Positions 1 through 11,405 of a stretch of DNA of 64,000 nucleotides are shown piece by piece. Below the pieces are notes generated by a model. It was not told the DNA's origin. It searched no databases and saw only the letters and a program-made list of their open reading frames with translations. The position numbers and the translations under genes were made by a program. Location of the stretch: the NCBI GenBank assembly GCA_023105745.1, contig JALGQZ010000001.1:47367662-47431661 (forward strand), read 5' to 3'. Source of the stretch: Austropuccinia psidii. Lineage: Eukaryota; Basidiomycota; Pucciniomycetes; Pucciniales; Sphaerophragmiaceae. The stretch's first letter is position 1; each line of letters opens with the position of its first letter.

Positions 1-966
1 GATGAAACCTTTCTCTAAATTCTATGAAATGTAGGCCCGCAGTTTTTCTGACTCATTCTTTGATAAAGAGTAGATAACACCAACTGGAGGTAGAAGACCC
101 TCCAGTTCAATATGATGATCACAGGAATGGTGTGGAGAAAGTTTCTCAGCTTTCACATTGGAGAATAAATCCAAATATTTGTGATAAGCAGGAAGGAGTA
201 CCTTCAGCACAGTTTCAATCTCTTCTGGCTCTTCCTCCTCATCCCACTGATCCTCCAGGGAGGCATGAAAAGATAAAGGAGGAAGGTCCATATCCCCTTG
301 AAAGAGATGAAGTGAAGATATAGCAACATCTTCTCCAACATCTTTTATCTCTTTGAAGACTTCATCTCTTAATGGAATGAATGACTGAGAGTGAATGATG
401 GAAGGGATATGGCCAGAAGGAGAAAGGGAAGGTGTCTTACGTTCACCAACCAGAGAAACACTGTTGACAGAAGTGGTAAAGTCATTACTAGTAGAAGAAA
501 TAATACCACTAGAATCATAGGTGATCAATCCATTTTTCCAATCAATAATGGGATTAAAATGGTAAAGAAAATCATAGACCAGTATTAGGTCTTCTCCCTT
601 GAGTGAATCTATGATAAAGAAATCCCATCCAAAGCTTGGGAATGAAGGCAAGTCAACAACCCACTTGGTATAATGTGTGATGAACAGGGAAGTGGATTCA
701 TTGGAATCCAAAATGAAAAGAGGAATCTTTTCAGGGAGGTCTGACATGGTCAATGAGTACTTGAGAACAAAATTCTTTGCAATAAAAGAGTTTGTAGCAC
801 CAGAATCAATGAGAATAATATAAAAAATATTGGAGAGAGAAGATAAAATAAGAAATTTTAAAGATTTCGTGTCACTAGTATTCAGAGTGCACAATTGTGC
901 TCTTGAAGGAAATACGTTAGAACCATTGAACACATCATGATTCCCACTCAGGATTTTCCCTACTTG
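1..966 (-). pseudogene. pol: Element A Pol start: retropepsin and beginning of reverse transcriptase
   Basis: The frame opens at 966 after a TAG at 969-967 and reads left. It holds an aspartic protease core LIDSGATNSFI near the start (DSG catalytic triad), then a linker, and near position 70 the sequence ELEGLLPPVGVIYSLS, which is the usual lead-in to Ty3/gypsy reverse transcriptase. At about 22-24 an in-frame TAG interrupts the next RT segment, whose continuation (NLEKGFI) is readable beyond the stop. The rest of RT, RNase H and integrase would lie to the left of the window. The frame is -1 relative to gag, so Pol would be made as a frameshift fusion. Broken by at least one stop. Confidence 0.8.
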
Positions 967-2306
967 CTAGGGAAGCCTTTTGATGACCCTTGCCTATTCC
1001 CAGGCCTCTTGAAGCATTTTTCAAATGGGTGCTTTCCACCACAATAATTGCACAAGCCTTCTTTAATACTCCTCTACTTTTCAGAACCAATTGATTTGTT
1101 GTCCTTATTGATGAGAGCAGCATGAGTCTTGTCTTTGGACACTTGGAAATTCTTCCCCTTCTTATTCTTCCTGTGATAAGGCTTCTTTGATGATGAACTT
1201 TCAGGGGGCTTGGAGGAGTTGGATCCACTGATTGCAGGCTTCTTCTCTTGATGACTACCCTTTTGCTTCTGCCTCTCATGGTATCTGGTATTTAATTCCA
1301 AAGTGATGTCAATGAGGTCTTGAAGGCTATCAAAGCTTCCACGGTGAGAAGCCAATTGGTCCAACAATCTTGACGCCAAGCCTCTTCTATACACATGAGT
1401 ATAGGCCCTTTCCCCCCAGTCTCCAATTCTTGACATTAGGCTTCTGAAATCTGCTATGTACAAGGTAACCTGACCACTTTCTTTCATACTGAGATTGTCT
1501 AACTCTTGTTCAGCTTTCCTAACTTCATTGGGATCACCAAACAGAGTGAATAACTGATTTTCAAATAACTTCCAGTTATTGAGGAGATAAGAAGGGTCTT
1601 CATTGGAGATATTTGAGAGGTAAGGTTCAATCCATTTGCCAGCTCTACCAGTAAAAAAAGAAGTTGAGTACAAGAACTTCTTCCTGTCAGAGAAGAATTT
1701 TGCTGGGTCATTATCAAAAATTAATTGACAAGATTGAATAAATCCTCTCAATTTGAAAGCTTTAGTACCATCAAAAGAATCAGGTGCCTTCATTGATGGA
1801 GTCTTGAATGCAGGGGCTTTTGAAGTGTCCCTTGGGGCAGCTGCTTGAGTGAGTTGACCCATGAATTGAGTCATCTGCTCCATCATTTTGAGAAAATTTG
1901 GTTCAGCTTGAGAGACAAGAGGTTTATTAGAAACGGCTAGATTTGGAGCTTCAGAAGCCTCAGGGGCACCTGCCAAGGCAGCGGCTACTTCAGTTTCTTC
2001 AGAATACTCCTCTTCCACAGACTCCTCCCCCTCTTTGTCTTCAGCTTCCCCTAATCTGCTTCTAGGCCCTTGAGGAATTCTTGGATAGCCACCCAACAAG
2101 CCAGAGAATGATCTTGATCTTCTTGACTTCACACCTCCTCTTCTGGAGGGTGCTGCTCCTTCCATTGGTTGTACTCTGTCCAAGTTTGCACTCAGTTGAT
2201 GAACTGATGGTGTGAAGTCAAGAGGAGCCCTTGCTGTAGGGGTGAGAACAGCTTGATGTCTTTGAGATCTTGTATTCTTGGCTGGGGGGCTATGCTGAAC
2301 TGGAAT
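948..2306 (-). pseudogene. gag: Element A Gag with CCHC zinc knuckle, interrupted by stops
   Basis: The long open part runs 2402-1074 and contains a retrotransposon Gag domain (roughly GFIQSCQLIF to LELNTRYHE, about 1730-1290) followed by a basic KKPYHRKNKKGK tail. A TAG at 1076-1074 ends it, but the same frame continues into a zinc knuckle CNYCGGKHPFEKC (C-x2-C-x3-H-x4-C) at about 1045-1005, a second TAG at 962-960 and a natural-looking TGA at 950-948. The likely start codon has become ATT at 2306-2304, just before a PVQHSPPAKNTRSQ segment that resembles the N-terminus I recall for rust-fungus homologues. The open frame further upstream looks like leader. Gag packages the genomic RNA in cytoplasmic particles. 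This copy could not be translated whole. Confidence 0.8.
954..960 (-). promoter_or_regulatory. GGGAAAA slippery heptamer at the gag/pol junction of element A
   Basis: On the minus strand the gag frame reads G GGA AAA TCC TGA, and the pol frame reads GGG AAA ATC CTG, exactly one base back. GGGAAAA fits the X XXY YYZ rule for -1 ribosomal slippage, and it lies inside the short overlap (966-948) where both frames are open apart from the TAG at 962-960. I did not identify a downstream pseudoknot by eye. Confidence 0.6.
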
Positions 2307-3107
2307 TATTGAAGAAAGAAAATAAAACTTGATGATACTTGAGAATAAACAAGGCTTGACCAAAACAATCAAATGAGAATCTTGATGAACTTGAGAAGTC
2401 AATCAATAGTCTTGAAGTGAATCAATATGAATGAATCTTGAAGAGTGAAGATGACAAAGTCAAATTCTTATGAATAATCAATTTCAATCAATAAGTCAAA
2501 TCAAGTCAATCAATAAATCAAATCAAATAAATCAAGTCAATTCAAAATCAAAAGAATTGTGTCTTGAGGAATTCAATCAATATCTTCAAAAGTCAATTCA
2601 ATTTTCTTGAGGAATCAAATTCAAATCAATCAATTAAATCAAATCTTGAGGATAAATAAGCTATCTTGAGTAATCAAATCAGATCAATCAATTAAATCAA
2701 ATCAGAGTCTTGATGTAAAGTCAATTTCTTGAATAATCAGATCAATCAATCACTAATTCTTGAGAATTTCAAATCAACAATGATAACCCCAATTAAATAA
2801 CCTCCTGAAACAATGAATCAATTCATGCCAAATTCCAATCAATTAAACCTGATAAAAGAACCTGAATTCAGACAGAAAATGAAAATGAAATTTGATTGAG
2901 AATTAAGAGAAAAGGAAATGGTCAGCAAAATTTTGAAATGAGAAAGAGAATCAACTTTCATTTGAATGAAATGAATAAGATGAGAATTGATGAGAGATAA
3001 TTAAGTCATAAAAGTCATAAAATCATGAAAAAATCACAATTGAGAATGAGAGAAATGAATAAGAATGAATGAAAGAAAAGAAGCAACTATGAGTTAATTA
3101 AAATAAT
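2307..3107 (-). other. AT-rich leader of element A, low-complexity AATCAA/TCAAGT repeats
   Basis: There is no coding signal. From about 2400 to 2770 the strand is a degenerate array of tcaatcaa, aaatcaa and tcaagtcaa words with scattered cttga, and to 3100 it is A/G-rich (gaatgagagaaatgaat and similar). It lies between the gag start and the candidate primer-binding site, so it is best read as the untranslated leader. I see no long stem or ORF. Confidence 0.5.
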
Positions 3108-3125
3108 GTCACAGGTGCTCTTCCA
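3108..3125 (-). promoter_or_regulatory. Candidate primer-binding site of element A
   Basis: Minus-strand TGGAAGAGCACCTGTGAC follows the LTR end TTCA by two bases (TT). The same layout, LTR end then TT then TGG, is found at the primer-binding sites of families C, D and E in this window. A diverged copy of this junction is present at about 34570-34590. The tRNA was not identified. Confidence 0.45.
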
Positions 3126-3127
3126 AA

Positions 3128-3832
3128 TGAAGCGGGCCTGGCAGTCAGTGAACAGACTTACTTATGGAGGGCTCAGAATAAAATACTCAATTGATAAGAG
3201 TAATGAAATAAGAGGATAAATTCCTAGTCATAAAATAATAAGCATTAAAAGATATGAGAGAAAAACAAAAGCAATAATAAATAGCCAACCAAAAAAATCC
3301 TGTACCACTGTTTCAACCTGTTCAGAAAAGAGAAAAGGATTCATAAAGGATATGGCCACCAGGACTCTACTGAACAGGTGAGGGAAGGCAAAGACCAACT
3401 TAATAATTAATAAAATAATATTTCTTAATGATAAATAAAATAATATTAAATAATAAATGCAATATTTTAATTAACTGGGGGAAAACCCCCCAGGTGGGTG
3501 AAAGGGGGCTGGTATATGTGAAAAAGTGCCAGCCTGGTGTTAGAGTGTTGAGAAACCATGATTTTATGATTGAGGAACCTGTATTTGAGATGTGAAACTG
3601 TATTGGTGTATCCAATACAGTTATTTGAATCAATACAGGTATTTGTGCCTGAATTGGGGACAGGCCTGTATTTGGTGAATCCTGTATTTGGGTTTTGCCT
3701 GTATTGAGCTGTATTTAGGTTTGAAACTGTATTTGGTGAATCTTCCATGAAACCCCTTGCTGATTAGGTGTCGGAAGAATTTCCATTAGTAATGAGTGGT
3801 AATGCCCTTCCTGTCTCCATGGCTGTGACAGT
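3128..3832 (-). repeat. 5' LTR of element A
   Basis: About 705 bp; on the minus strand it starts TGTCACAGCC and ends GCTTCA. Its right boundary coincides with the resumption of element B gag. The part at 3301-3535 matches 34797-34878 plus 44818-44985. The section 3578-3745 is a run of CTGTATTT/AATACAG words in direct and inverted order that makes a minisatellite-like patch. The left boundary depends on the primer-site assignment and is less certain than the right. Confidence 0.55.
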
Positions 3833-4955
3833 ATTATGGCATAAGACAAACAAATGGCAAAAACACCTGGTCTTGGTGGAAACAAGAAATAATCACCAAG
3901 TGGGCTAATGATGCCTGGAGGTACAAGATAGAGAATGCATTTGAAAATTCTTTCTTTGACCCAGACAAAGACCAACCTTTAACTTGGTTCTTAAAAAAAG
4001 TTGAAAGACTAAATGAAATGTACCCAGAAATGTCACAAAAGATGGTACACATGAAAATAATTAAGCAATGTGCAGGAGAGCTAGAACATTCCCTGAGAAG
4101 CAGGTGTATAGAACCATGCTCCACAGAGGAGTATATCAATGCACTAGAAGACATAGTGACAAGAACAGAAATTGGCAGAACTTGGAAGAAATTGGACATT
4201 AAAAGTCCAATTAAGCCATTTATTAGAAAAGATAAATCAAGAGAAGCTTTTGAGCCCAATATATCCAACAATAATGAGAAAAGAAAATGCCATAAATGTG
4301 GAGGTATTGGACACTTAGCCAATAACTGCCTCAAAAAGGCAAAAATTAATGAAATTGTGGAAACAGAAAACCACAATGCCAAAGAGGAGGAATCTGACTC
4401 TGAAAAAGAGACAGAAGAGTCAGAAACTTCTGAAAGTGATGAAATCGATATAATTAATGCACAAATTATCAATATTGATATAATTTATGAAGTACTAGAT
4501 GTTAACTCGAACTTACCACAAGTCGGAACATCTGACACAAACCTGACAAATGTACAATATGCCAAAATGTATAGAACCAAACCTGCAAAAGGAATGGGAT
4601 ATACAGCTGGAAAATCAAGTATAAGTATTGTTATGGTTGATAACCAAGAGGCAAAAGTGAACTTGGATACAGGAGCATATTGTACCTGTGTTGGCAAAAG
4701 TTATTTAAAAACAATTGTTCCAGGTTGGCAAGAAGGCCTTATGCCAATACAAGGTGTCAAATTTTGTAGTTCAAGTGAGAGCATGAAGCCCCTAGGAATA
4801 ATTGTTTAACACTCATTTTTCCTCACCCCTCAAAATGTGTCAGAATTAAAGTAGAGTTTGTAGTAATGGAAAACTGTACTAGTAATCACTTCATACTTGA
4901 AAATGACTACTTGTTAATCTATGGTATAGACATCTCTAACCAAAAAGATAGATAT
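3833..4955 (+). pseudogene. gag-pol: Element B Gag C-terminal part and retropepsin
   Basis: From 3833 the frame gives the capsid-like motif [21 protein letters not shown], then TWFLKK..RL..MYPEMS, then a CCHC knuckle CHKCGGIGHLANNC starting at 4288, an acidic stretch (EEESDSEKETEESETSESDE), and a retropepsin core NLDTGAYCTCVGKSYL near 4660 with an intact DTG triad. The frame stops at 4809 (TAA). Homology to the other families then continues in a different frame (VMENCT, ILENDYL, IYGIDI) up to the insertion point at 4955. So gag and protease formed one continuous frame before decay. The upstream part was displaced by element A. Confidence 0.85.
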
Positions 4956-7554
4956 TGTAAGGTTTGGCTATGAAACTCTTGATAATAGTAACAAAATCAA
5001 GAGTACTATGACTGTCCTCAGTAGAAATATATAATATAACAAAATATTATAACCACAAATTTAAATATAATTATTAAAAATAATTATATAAAAAAATAAA
5101 TTTAATTATTATTATAGAAATATAATAATAAATAATAATAATAATTATAATAAATTATAATTATTCTATTATTGTTATAGTCACTGACAGTTATAACAAT
5201 AAGAAGTGTAAAGCTCTTAATAAGACGATTACACGTGGAAATATGAATATTAACCACTTATAAAGAATATAAATATGGTTTATAAAAGAATTATAACACA
5301 CACTGTGCAGAAATAATTCTTATAGAATAAAAATCCTATATAAACAAACTAATACTAGATAAAAAAGATATAGAACTTTAGAGAAAACTTACTTATAATA
5401 TTTATTTAATACAAAAAGTCAAACAACAACAGTTATTATATTAAATAATGATTATAAGTTAAACACACGCCTAAAATCAATAATTTTAAAGATAAAACAA
5501 CTTTTTATAATAGAATTTAAGATTAAAGAGTTTTTAAGAGGAATTTGTGGATTTTAAAAGATATTTAAGATGATAATTTTATAATATAAAATATATTATT
5601 GATGATTACAACAATAATCTGAATTCTATGATTTCAATTCTTTAATTTACAATTAATAAAGAATAAAATAACTTAAGAATTACTTTAATAATAAGATTTT
5701 ATAAAAACACACACTGCGCAGAAATCATTCTTATAGAATAAAAATTCTATATAAAAAAACTAATACTAGATAAAAAAGATATAGAACTTTAGAGAAAACT
5801 TACTTATAATATTTATTTAATACAACAAGTCCAACAAAAACAGTTATCATATTAAATAATGATTATAAGTTAAAAACACGCCTAAAATCAATAATTTTAA
5901 AGATAAAACAACTTCTTATAATAAAATTTAAGATTAAAGAGTTTTTAAGAGGAATTTGTGGATCTTAAAAGATATTTAAGATGATAATTTTATAATATAA
6001 AATATATTATTGATGATTACAACAATAATCTGAATTCTATGATTTCAATTCTTTAATTTACAATTAATGAAGAATAAAATAACTTAAGAATTACTTTGAT
6101 AATAAGATTTTATAAATAATAAAACTTTACCTGTTTAAGTATCTAATATGATTGGATTGATGATGAATGGTGGACAAAAACAGTGATGAAAAGACTCTTT
6201 TTATGTCTTCAGAGCAGCTCTCATGATTCATAATGAATATAGAGGGCGTGCTCAGGTCAAAACTGAAAAACCATACTTAAAAACAAAGTTCTTAACTTAA
6301 GGCAACTTGTTTTTAATTCCAATTTAAAGCTACCAGTGTTATTCTTAACTCCATGTAACTTTAATCCTCATTTGAACTAATTATTTTTAAGTTTTCAATA
6401 TAAATAAACTTATTTATATCAAAGTTAATCACATGAAAAACTTAAAAATAGGTTTTCAAGCAGAAATCTCTTAAACTCAATTTTTGATTAATTTTTAAAG
6501 AAATCATAATTTTCTTTGAGCTTAATTGAAAGAGTAAATTACCAGGCTAATTACCCAGGAAATTTATTTATAAAAGATACTTAAAATTTAATTTACATGT
6601 AGATAATATTAAATTGTAAGCTGTGTGAAAATTTCAACCAAATCCATTAAGATTTGGATTTTTAATGAATTTTTGAAGTTATTGCTATTTTTCCACGTAA
6701 AATAGCAATACACACCAAACCTTAGCTTTTGATAACGTTTTGATACTTGTAACTTTAAAGTTTTAAGCTTATTTAAGGTTTTTAAGCTTGATTAAGCTTT
6801 GAAAGTTCTTAAAAACTTGATTTCAAGCCTGCATATTGGGATTTACCCTTTGGCAGCTTGAAAGTCCTGTCCAAATTGGGATAAAACCAGTTTAAACCTT
6901 AAGGTTGGATAAAAGTCTAATCTTAAGGTTTAAATAAGGTTGAAAATCCTCCAATACAGGTGGACAACCTTAATTGAATCATTGCAGATCCAAAAAGTTG
7001 GGTACCCCAGCTCTATTTGGTCTTTTTCCTTTGTCCCACCTTTTTGTGTGGATTTTGCCCTTTTATTTATTTAAAGCCATACCATGGCTTTAAACCCTTT
7101 TAAATTGAGCTCACACAGGATTTACATTCTTTATGGCAAATCCTTAGCCGATTCAGTAAATATACACCACACCTCAATTTTAACTAAAATTTTGGTAAGT
7201 TTGCATTAACCTTATGCAACTTTAAATTTAAGCTTATTTAAGCTTAAATTTAACAATTTTAGAAAAATGTTAAAAAAGTTACATTAGTACTGTGAGATTC
7301 TTAAATCTTCTAATAACACAAGAAATAAGTGTTTTTGGGTATAACACCTTATGGATGTACCCTAGGTCATTTTTGGTGTAGAATCCAAAAATGACATAAT
7401 ATTTATAACTTTGTTTTTCCAAAAAAAAGTTATACTTATTTTTTGTTATTTTTTATTTTAATTTCAAGTAAAAAGTCTTTTTAAGACAAAATTAGCTGTT
7501 TATAAAATCATTTGTGGCCTTATGGGTATGTTATACATACGTCACAGGCTCACA
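4956..7554 (-). repeat. 3' LTR of element C with an internal 411-bp duplication
   Basis: It matches the other LTR of the element (14158-16329) along its length but is 427 bp longer, mainly because a unit is repeated in tandem. A candidate splice donor AAACAG|GTAAAG (minus strand, about 6138-6127) and a TATA-like CATAAAAAG lie upstream of the duplicated block in transcription order. The LTR is AT-rich and encodes nothing. Confidence 0.92.
5297..6118. repeat. Two tandem copies of a 411-bp unit inside the LTR
   Basis: The word CACACACTGTGCAG at 5297 recurs as CACACACTGCGCAG at 5708, and the following 400 bases align with few changes. The other LTR of this element has a single copy, so the duplication happened after or during insertion of this copy. 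Confidence 0.9.
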
Positions 7555-7647
7555 TTCCCTACCACCAAAAAAAATTGTACCACAATTTTTCTTTTGTAGT
7601 TTACCCCCAAGTTATTTGGGGGGGGTATAATCCACTGTCCAACCTCT
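7555..7647 (-). promoter_or_regulatory. Polypurine tract and conserved pre-PPT motif of element C
   Basis: The minus strand reads GGTGGTAGGGAA (7566-7555) directly against the LTR start TGTGAGCC, which fits the plus-strand primer of reverse transcription. Further upstream, AGAGGTTGGACAGTGGA (7647-7631) is shared almost unchanged with elements B and E in the same position between the pol stop and the polypurine tract. Confidence 0.8.
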
Positions 7648-7690
7648 CTACTTATACTTTTAACTATGTAAAGCACACAATTCAAACTTT

Positions 7691-9046
7691 TTATTGAGCA
7701 ATTGGTCTTCTCTCATGTATGAATATTCTGAGAAACGTTTGGGAATCAGGTATTTTGCTTTCTACAATCCATTCATCTTCATGTTGTGGATTTTTATACC
7801 TGACTAAGTATTCTCTTTCATTTTTTCCCCTAAGTCTTCTTTCTTTCAAGACTTTTAGTACCTTTTTCTCCTCATTTAGATCTAGTGGGGGTACTTCTAA
7901 GGGTGTTTCATTTCTTAAAGTAAATAATTCCTTATCACTTGAAGTGTAATGCTTTACTAGACTGACAGGGAATGTTGGATGTTTATTTTCCAGTTCTCCT
8001 GACAGTTCTACTTGTACTGCATTTGTCCCATGAAGGGACTTAATAATAAATGGTCCTGAAAAGGAATCTTTCAATTTCTTTGGACCTTTAATATTATTAA
8101 AGTTCAAGGTTGAAACTAGTATTAAGTCCCTTACTTTGAATTCTGGGGTTTTATGACTTTTATCCCATTTCTGCTTAGCATATTCAAAGGAATCATTCAT
8201 GCTTTGATTTGCATGATGTCTCACTTTATCAAGCAATAGCTTAAAGCTTGAAGCAGTTGGATGAATGTCAACCTGATCTTTCTTCAAAGTATCAATTGGA
8301 AGTTTGGGGTTCCATCCTTTTTCCAACATTGCAGGGGTCTTGCCTGTTGAAGCATGGATGGAGGTCTTGTAGGCTAATTCCAATGCTGGTATAAGAGTAA
8401 ATCAATCATGGGTAAAGCCATCAGAATCTTTAAACTCCAGGCCATAAGCACAAAATCATCTGATCATGTCCTCAAGGGTTTGAATCATTCGTTCTGCCAA
8501 CCCATCTGTTTGTGGATGGTATGCTGTTGAGAATGATAATTTTGTACCCAAAATCTTATGTAAATTAGTCCATAAGGCTGATGTAAATTTTGGGTCTCTG
8601 TCACTAACGATGTTTTTAAAGAGACCAGTATGGGATGTTACTCTATTCCAGATCAAAAGAGCTGTATCCATAGCTGTGTCATCTTTGTGACATGGTAAAA
8701 AGATTGGTGTTTTGCTATATCTGTCTACAATAACAAGACATGCATTGTAGCTTTTATCACCTCCAGGTGGTAATGCAGTTACCCAATCCATGTGAACCAC
8801 TTCCCATGGGGTACTTGGTTCTTGGATATGGATCATCAGACCAAATCTTTTACCAGTAGCTTTCTTGGCTTTCTGGCATCTATCACAACTATGACAGTAC
8901 TCAATGAAATCTTTTCTCCAAGATGGCCACCAGGCACATGTCTTAATTCTTTCCATTGTTCTGTCTTCAGACAGATGTCCAGAATAAAATTTATCATGGC
9001 ATTCTAGTAGTATTGTGTTAATCAACATTCTACTACATAGGACCAT
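7691..9046 (-). pseudogene. pol: Element C integrase and chromodomain
   Basis: From 9046 leftward: HHCC zinc domain (ECHDKFYSGHL, then CHSCDRCQ), catalytic core with VHMDWV, VSDRDPKF and TDGLAERM (D, D, E), GPF module ([19 protein letters not shown]), and a C-terminal chromodomain (REYLVRYKNPQHEDEW) ending at 7691. Two in-frame TGA codons interrupt it, one at 8458-8456 where relatives have arginine and one near 8404 where relatives have tryptophan. The chromodomain would direct integration to marked chromatin. Not functional as written. Confidence 0.88.
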
Positions 9047-10010
9047 GACACATCTGTGTTTAGATCTATGATATAGTATACCTCAAACAAATGGAATATT
9101 CCATTATCATAAGATGTTTTCCAAATATCATCCAGAGAATTAGCCAATGCTGCATCTTTGCAATCTTTGTCAAGTAGAGCAGTAAGTATATGCCAATTTT
9201 TATCTTGCTTATAGCTTTCTCTAACTTCCTCAAAGAATTCTGTTCCCACATCTGTGATGTTAATTCCTTCAATTGGGATTTGAGGTTCTGCACTTGTAGG
9301 AACATAGGCAGAATTTTCAGGTGTATTGGGTAATGCCCATATACTTAAGCCATCAGCATTATTGTGAATATTTCCAGCTTTATGTACTATGGTCATATTG
9401 CCTCTATACTCCTGTATAGCAATCTGCCATCTTAACATGTGTCTGTTTGGAGTTTTCATGTTAAGAAGTGATTTTACTGCATTAAAATCAGTAATTACTT
9501 CAAACACACTACCATCAAGATAGTAATGAAGTTTCTCCAGAGCCCAAACAAGGCAAAGGCACTCCATTTGGCTAGCTCCATATCTGGCCGCAGTAGGTTT
9601 AATTTTTCTTGAAATAAAACAAATTGGACCTTCATAAGGCTTGTCATTGAAAATTTTAACTTGATGAGGAGCAGCTCCTAAGCCTTCACCATATGCATCA
9701 ATATACAGCTTGAAAGGAAGTTTCCAGTCTGGCATCAGTAATAATGGTGCATTGGTCAAGGCATACTTGATTTTATCATATGCTTGAATTCTCTCCTGAG
9801 TCATTTAAAAAACAGTTTGTTGATCACAAATTCTGTATAATGATCTGGCATGGATTGCAAAATCTTTAAGGTGTTTCCTGTAATAACTGGCAAACCCTAA
9901 GAAAGACATCATTTATTTTTTGTTCTGGGGCATTTGTTTCAGTAATACTGCAGCCACTTTGTTCTTATCAACACCAAGTCTTAGTCCTGAGACTACATGT
10001 CCTAGAGCTT
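9022..10010 (-). pseudogene. pol: Element C RNase H and RT C-terminal part
   Basis: The open part 9804-9022 gives the RT-linked RNase [70 protein letters not shown]. The stretch 10010-9805 carries the RT thumb/connection in other frames ([41 protein letters not shown]) with a stop near 9920 and another near 9808. It is frameshifted relative to both neighbours. Confidence 0.85.
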
Positions 10011-10985
10011 TTAACTCATGAAACCCAAAATTACATTTTCAAGAGAAATTTTCATGTTGACTTGTAGAATTTTCTTAAGTACTAATGAAAGTCTCTCTAA
10101 ATGTAATTTCCAGGTCTCTGAACAAATGATAATGTCATCAATATAAATGATTAACCATCCCTCTGATGATTCATGTGGGAAGATAGTATTCATCATTCTT
10201 TGGTAATGAGAGGGTGCATTTTTAATTCCAAAAGGCATCCTCAAATATTCATAAATACCACAATAAGAAATTATTCTCAATAATTTCCTAGCATGAGGTG
10301 TCAAAACATTCTGGTGAAAGCCTTTTAGAGCATACATGGAAGTAATGAATCTTGCTATGGATAATTGAGTCAAAGTCTCATGAATTCTAGGGATTGGATA
10401 CCTGTCTGGGATAGTATAGGTATTCAGTGCTCTAAAATCACCAACCATCCTTGAATTATCATTATTCCAAGTAATGATTACTGGAGTTGTGACTTCTACC
10501 TCCTCATTGTGTCCAGCTTTTCTAAGACCTCCCAGTTTCATTAGTTCATTAATATGATTTTCTAATGCTTCTATAGCCCTAGGGCTAGCTGGGTAAGCTG
10601 GTCTTCTTAATAGTGGCGGATAAGGCCTTTCCACATTAAGCATAATGTCCACCTCATGGCCTTTTATAGCCCCAAGTAGTTCATTATCTGAAGCAAAGGC
10701 TTCCCTGTATTGAAATAAAATTTCAATAAGCTCTTCCTTCATTTCCAGAGTTAATTCAGGACTAATTTGTGCTTCAATTAATTGACTTGACACAAATTTT
10801 TCCTTATGAAATTTTTTTACTTGTTTAATGACAGTAATTTCTCTTTTTTCTAGAGGAAAAGCAAATTTTTGTCTTTTATTTTCCCCTATAGTGAAATACC
10901 TGTCTTTATGATTATTAATATCAATACCATAAATATTGAGATAATCATTCCCAAGTATAAAGTGTTGTGAAGTACAATTATTCAT
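10011..10985 (-). pseudogene. pol: Element C protease C-terminus and reverse transcriptase palm
   Basis: A 324-codon open frame. It starts with the post-protease region ([29 protein letters not shown]), then RT fingers and palm: [54 protein letters not shown] and the catalytic box [11 protein letters not shown]. In motif A the family has [10 protein letters not shown] or [10 protein letters not shown], but this copy reads TSMYALKGFH, so the metal-binding Asp is Tyr and the enzyme would be inactive. The frame ends in a shift at SLENVILGF, where relatives read SLKKCHFGF. Confidence 0.9.
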
Positions 10986-10994
10986 AAAAACAAT

Positions 10995-11405
10995 TTAAAC
11001 TTTCAGTCTTATACTCTCTGCAAGATGAGGAAATATGATTGCTGCTTCAGATATACCCAAGGGGTGCATATTTTGGCTAGCACTTCTGAATGTTATACCT
11101 TCAATTGGCATTAAGTTGTCTTGCCAATTGGTATAAATTTTGTCAAGATAATCTTTTCCAACACAAGTGCAAAAAGCACCTGAGTCAAGATGTATCTTGA
11201 CTTCTGTGTTATTTATTCCAATATTAGTGATACAAGATGACCCAGCTGTATAACCTTTACCTCTGGCAGGTTTGGTTTTTTGCATTTTGGCATCTTGCAC
11301 ATGTATGAGATACATACATTCATCACTGTACTGTGGTAAGTGAGTATGTATGTCAGTGACTTCAAAAGAAACATTAATATTTTCTATACCAAGTTCTTCT
11401 GATAC
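10995..11405 (-). pseudogene. pol: Element C retropepsin segment
   Basis: The open frame 11315-10995 holds [17 protein letters not shown] and the protease core IHLDSGAFCTCVGKDYL (DSG triad intact), then IEGITFRSASQNMHPLGI and an early stop at LKV*. In element D the same region is continuous with gag upstream and RT downstream, so the breaks at 11406 and 10995 are best read as decay of one gag-pol frame. Confidence 0.85.

Larger units (their letters stand above)
1..3832 (-). mobile_element. Ty3/gypsy element A, 5' half, inserted in element B gag
   Basis: Read on the minus strand this segment shows a 5' LTR (3832-3128), a candidate primer-binding site, a long AT-rich leader, gag, and the start of pol, which runs off the left window edge. 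Its right end is TGTCACA on the minus strand at 3832, and element B gag resumes directly at 3833 with the residues expected around the conserved WYY..RQ motif, so A lies inside B. The first five bases after it are GTATT; the matching copy would be outside the window. Gag and pol carry several stop codons, so this copy is dead. A is a different lineage from C, D and E: its zinc knuckle, protease and LTR ends differ. Confidence 0.8.

Noticed and set aside
132..588. Short plus-strand ORFs opposite element A pol
   Set aside because: They lie antisense to a clear protease/RT frame and have no independent signal.
935..1279. Minus-strand ORF of 114 codons overlapping the end of element A gag
   Set aside because: It is the pol-side frame shadow of gag; the zinc knuckle is only readable in the gag frame. 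It shows no conserved motif.
3440..3540. AACTGGGGGAAAACCCCCCAGGTG palindromic stretch as a terminator or origin
   Set aside because: It recurs at 44920-44945 as part of the same repeat, so it is an LTR feature; nothing indicates a specific function.
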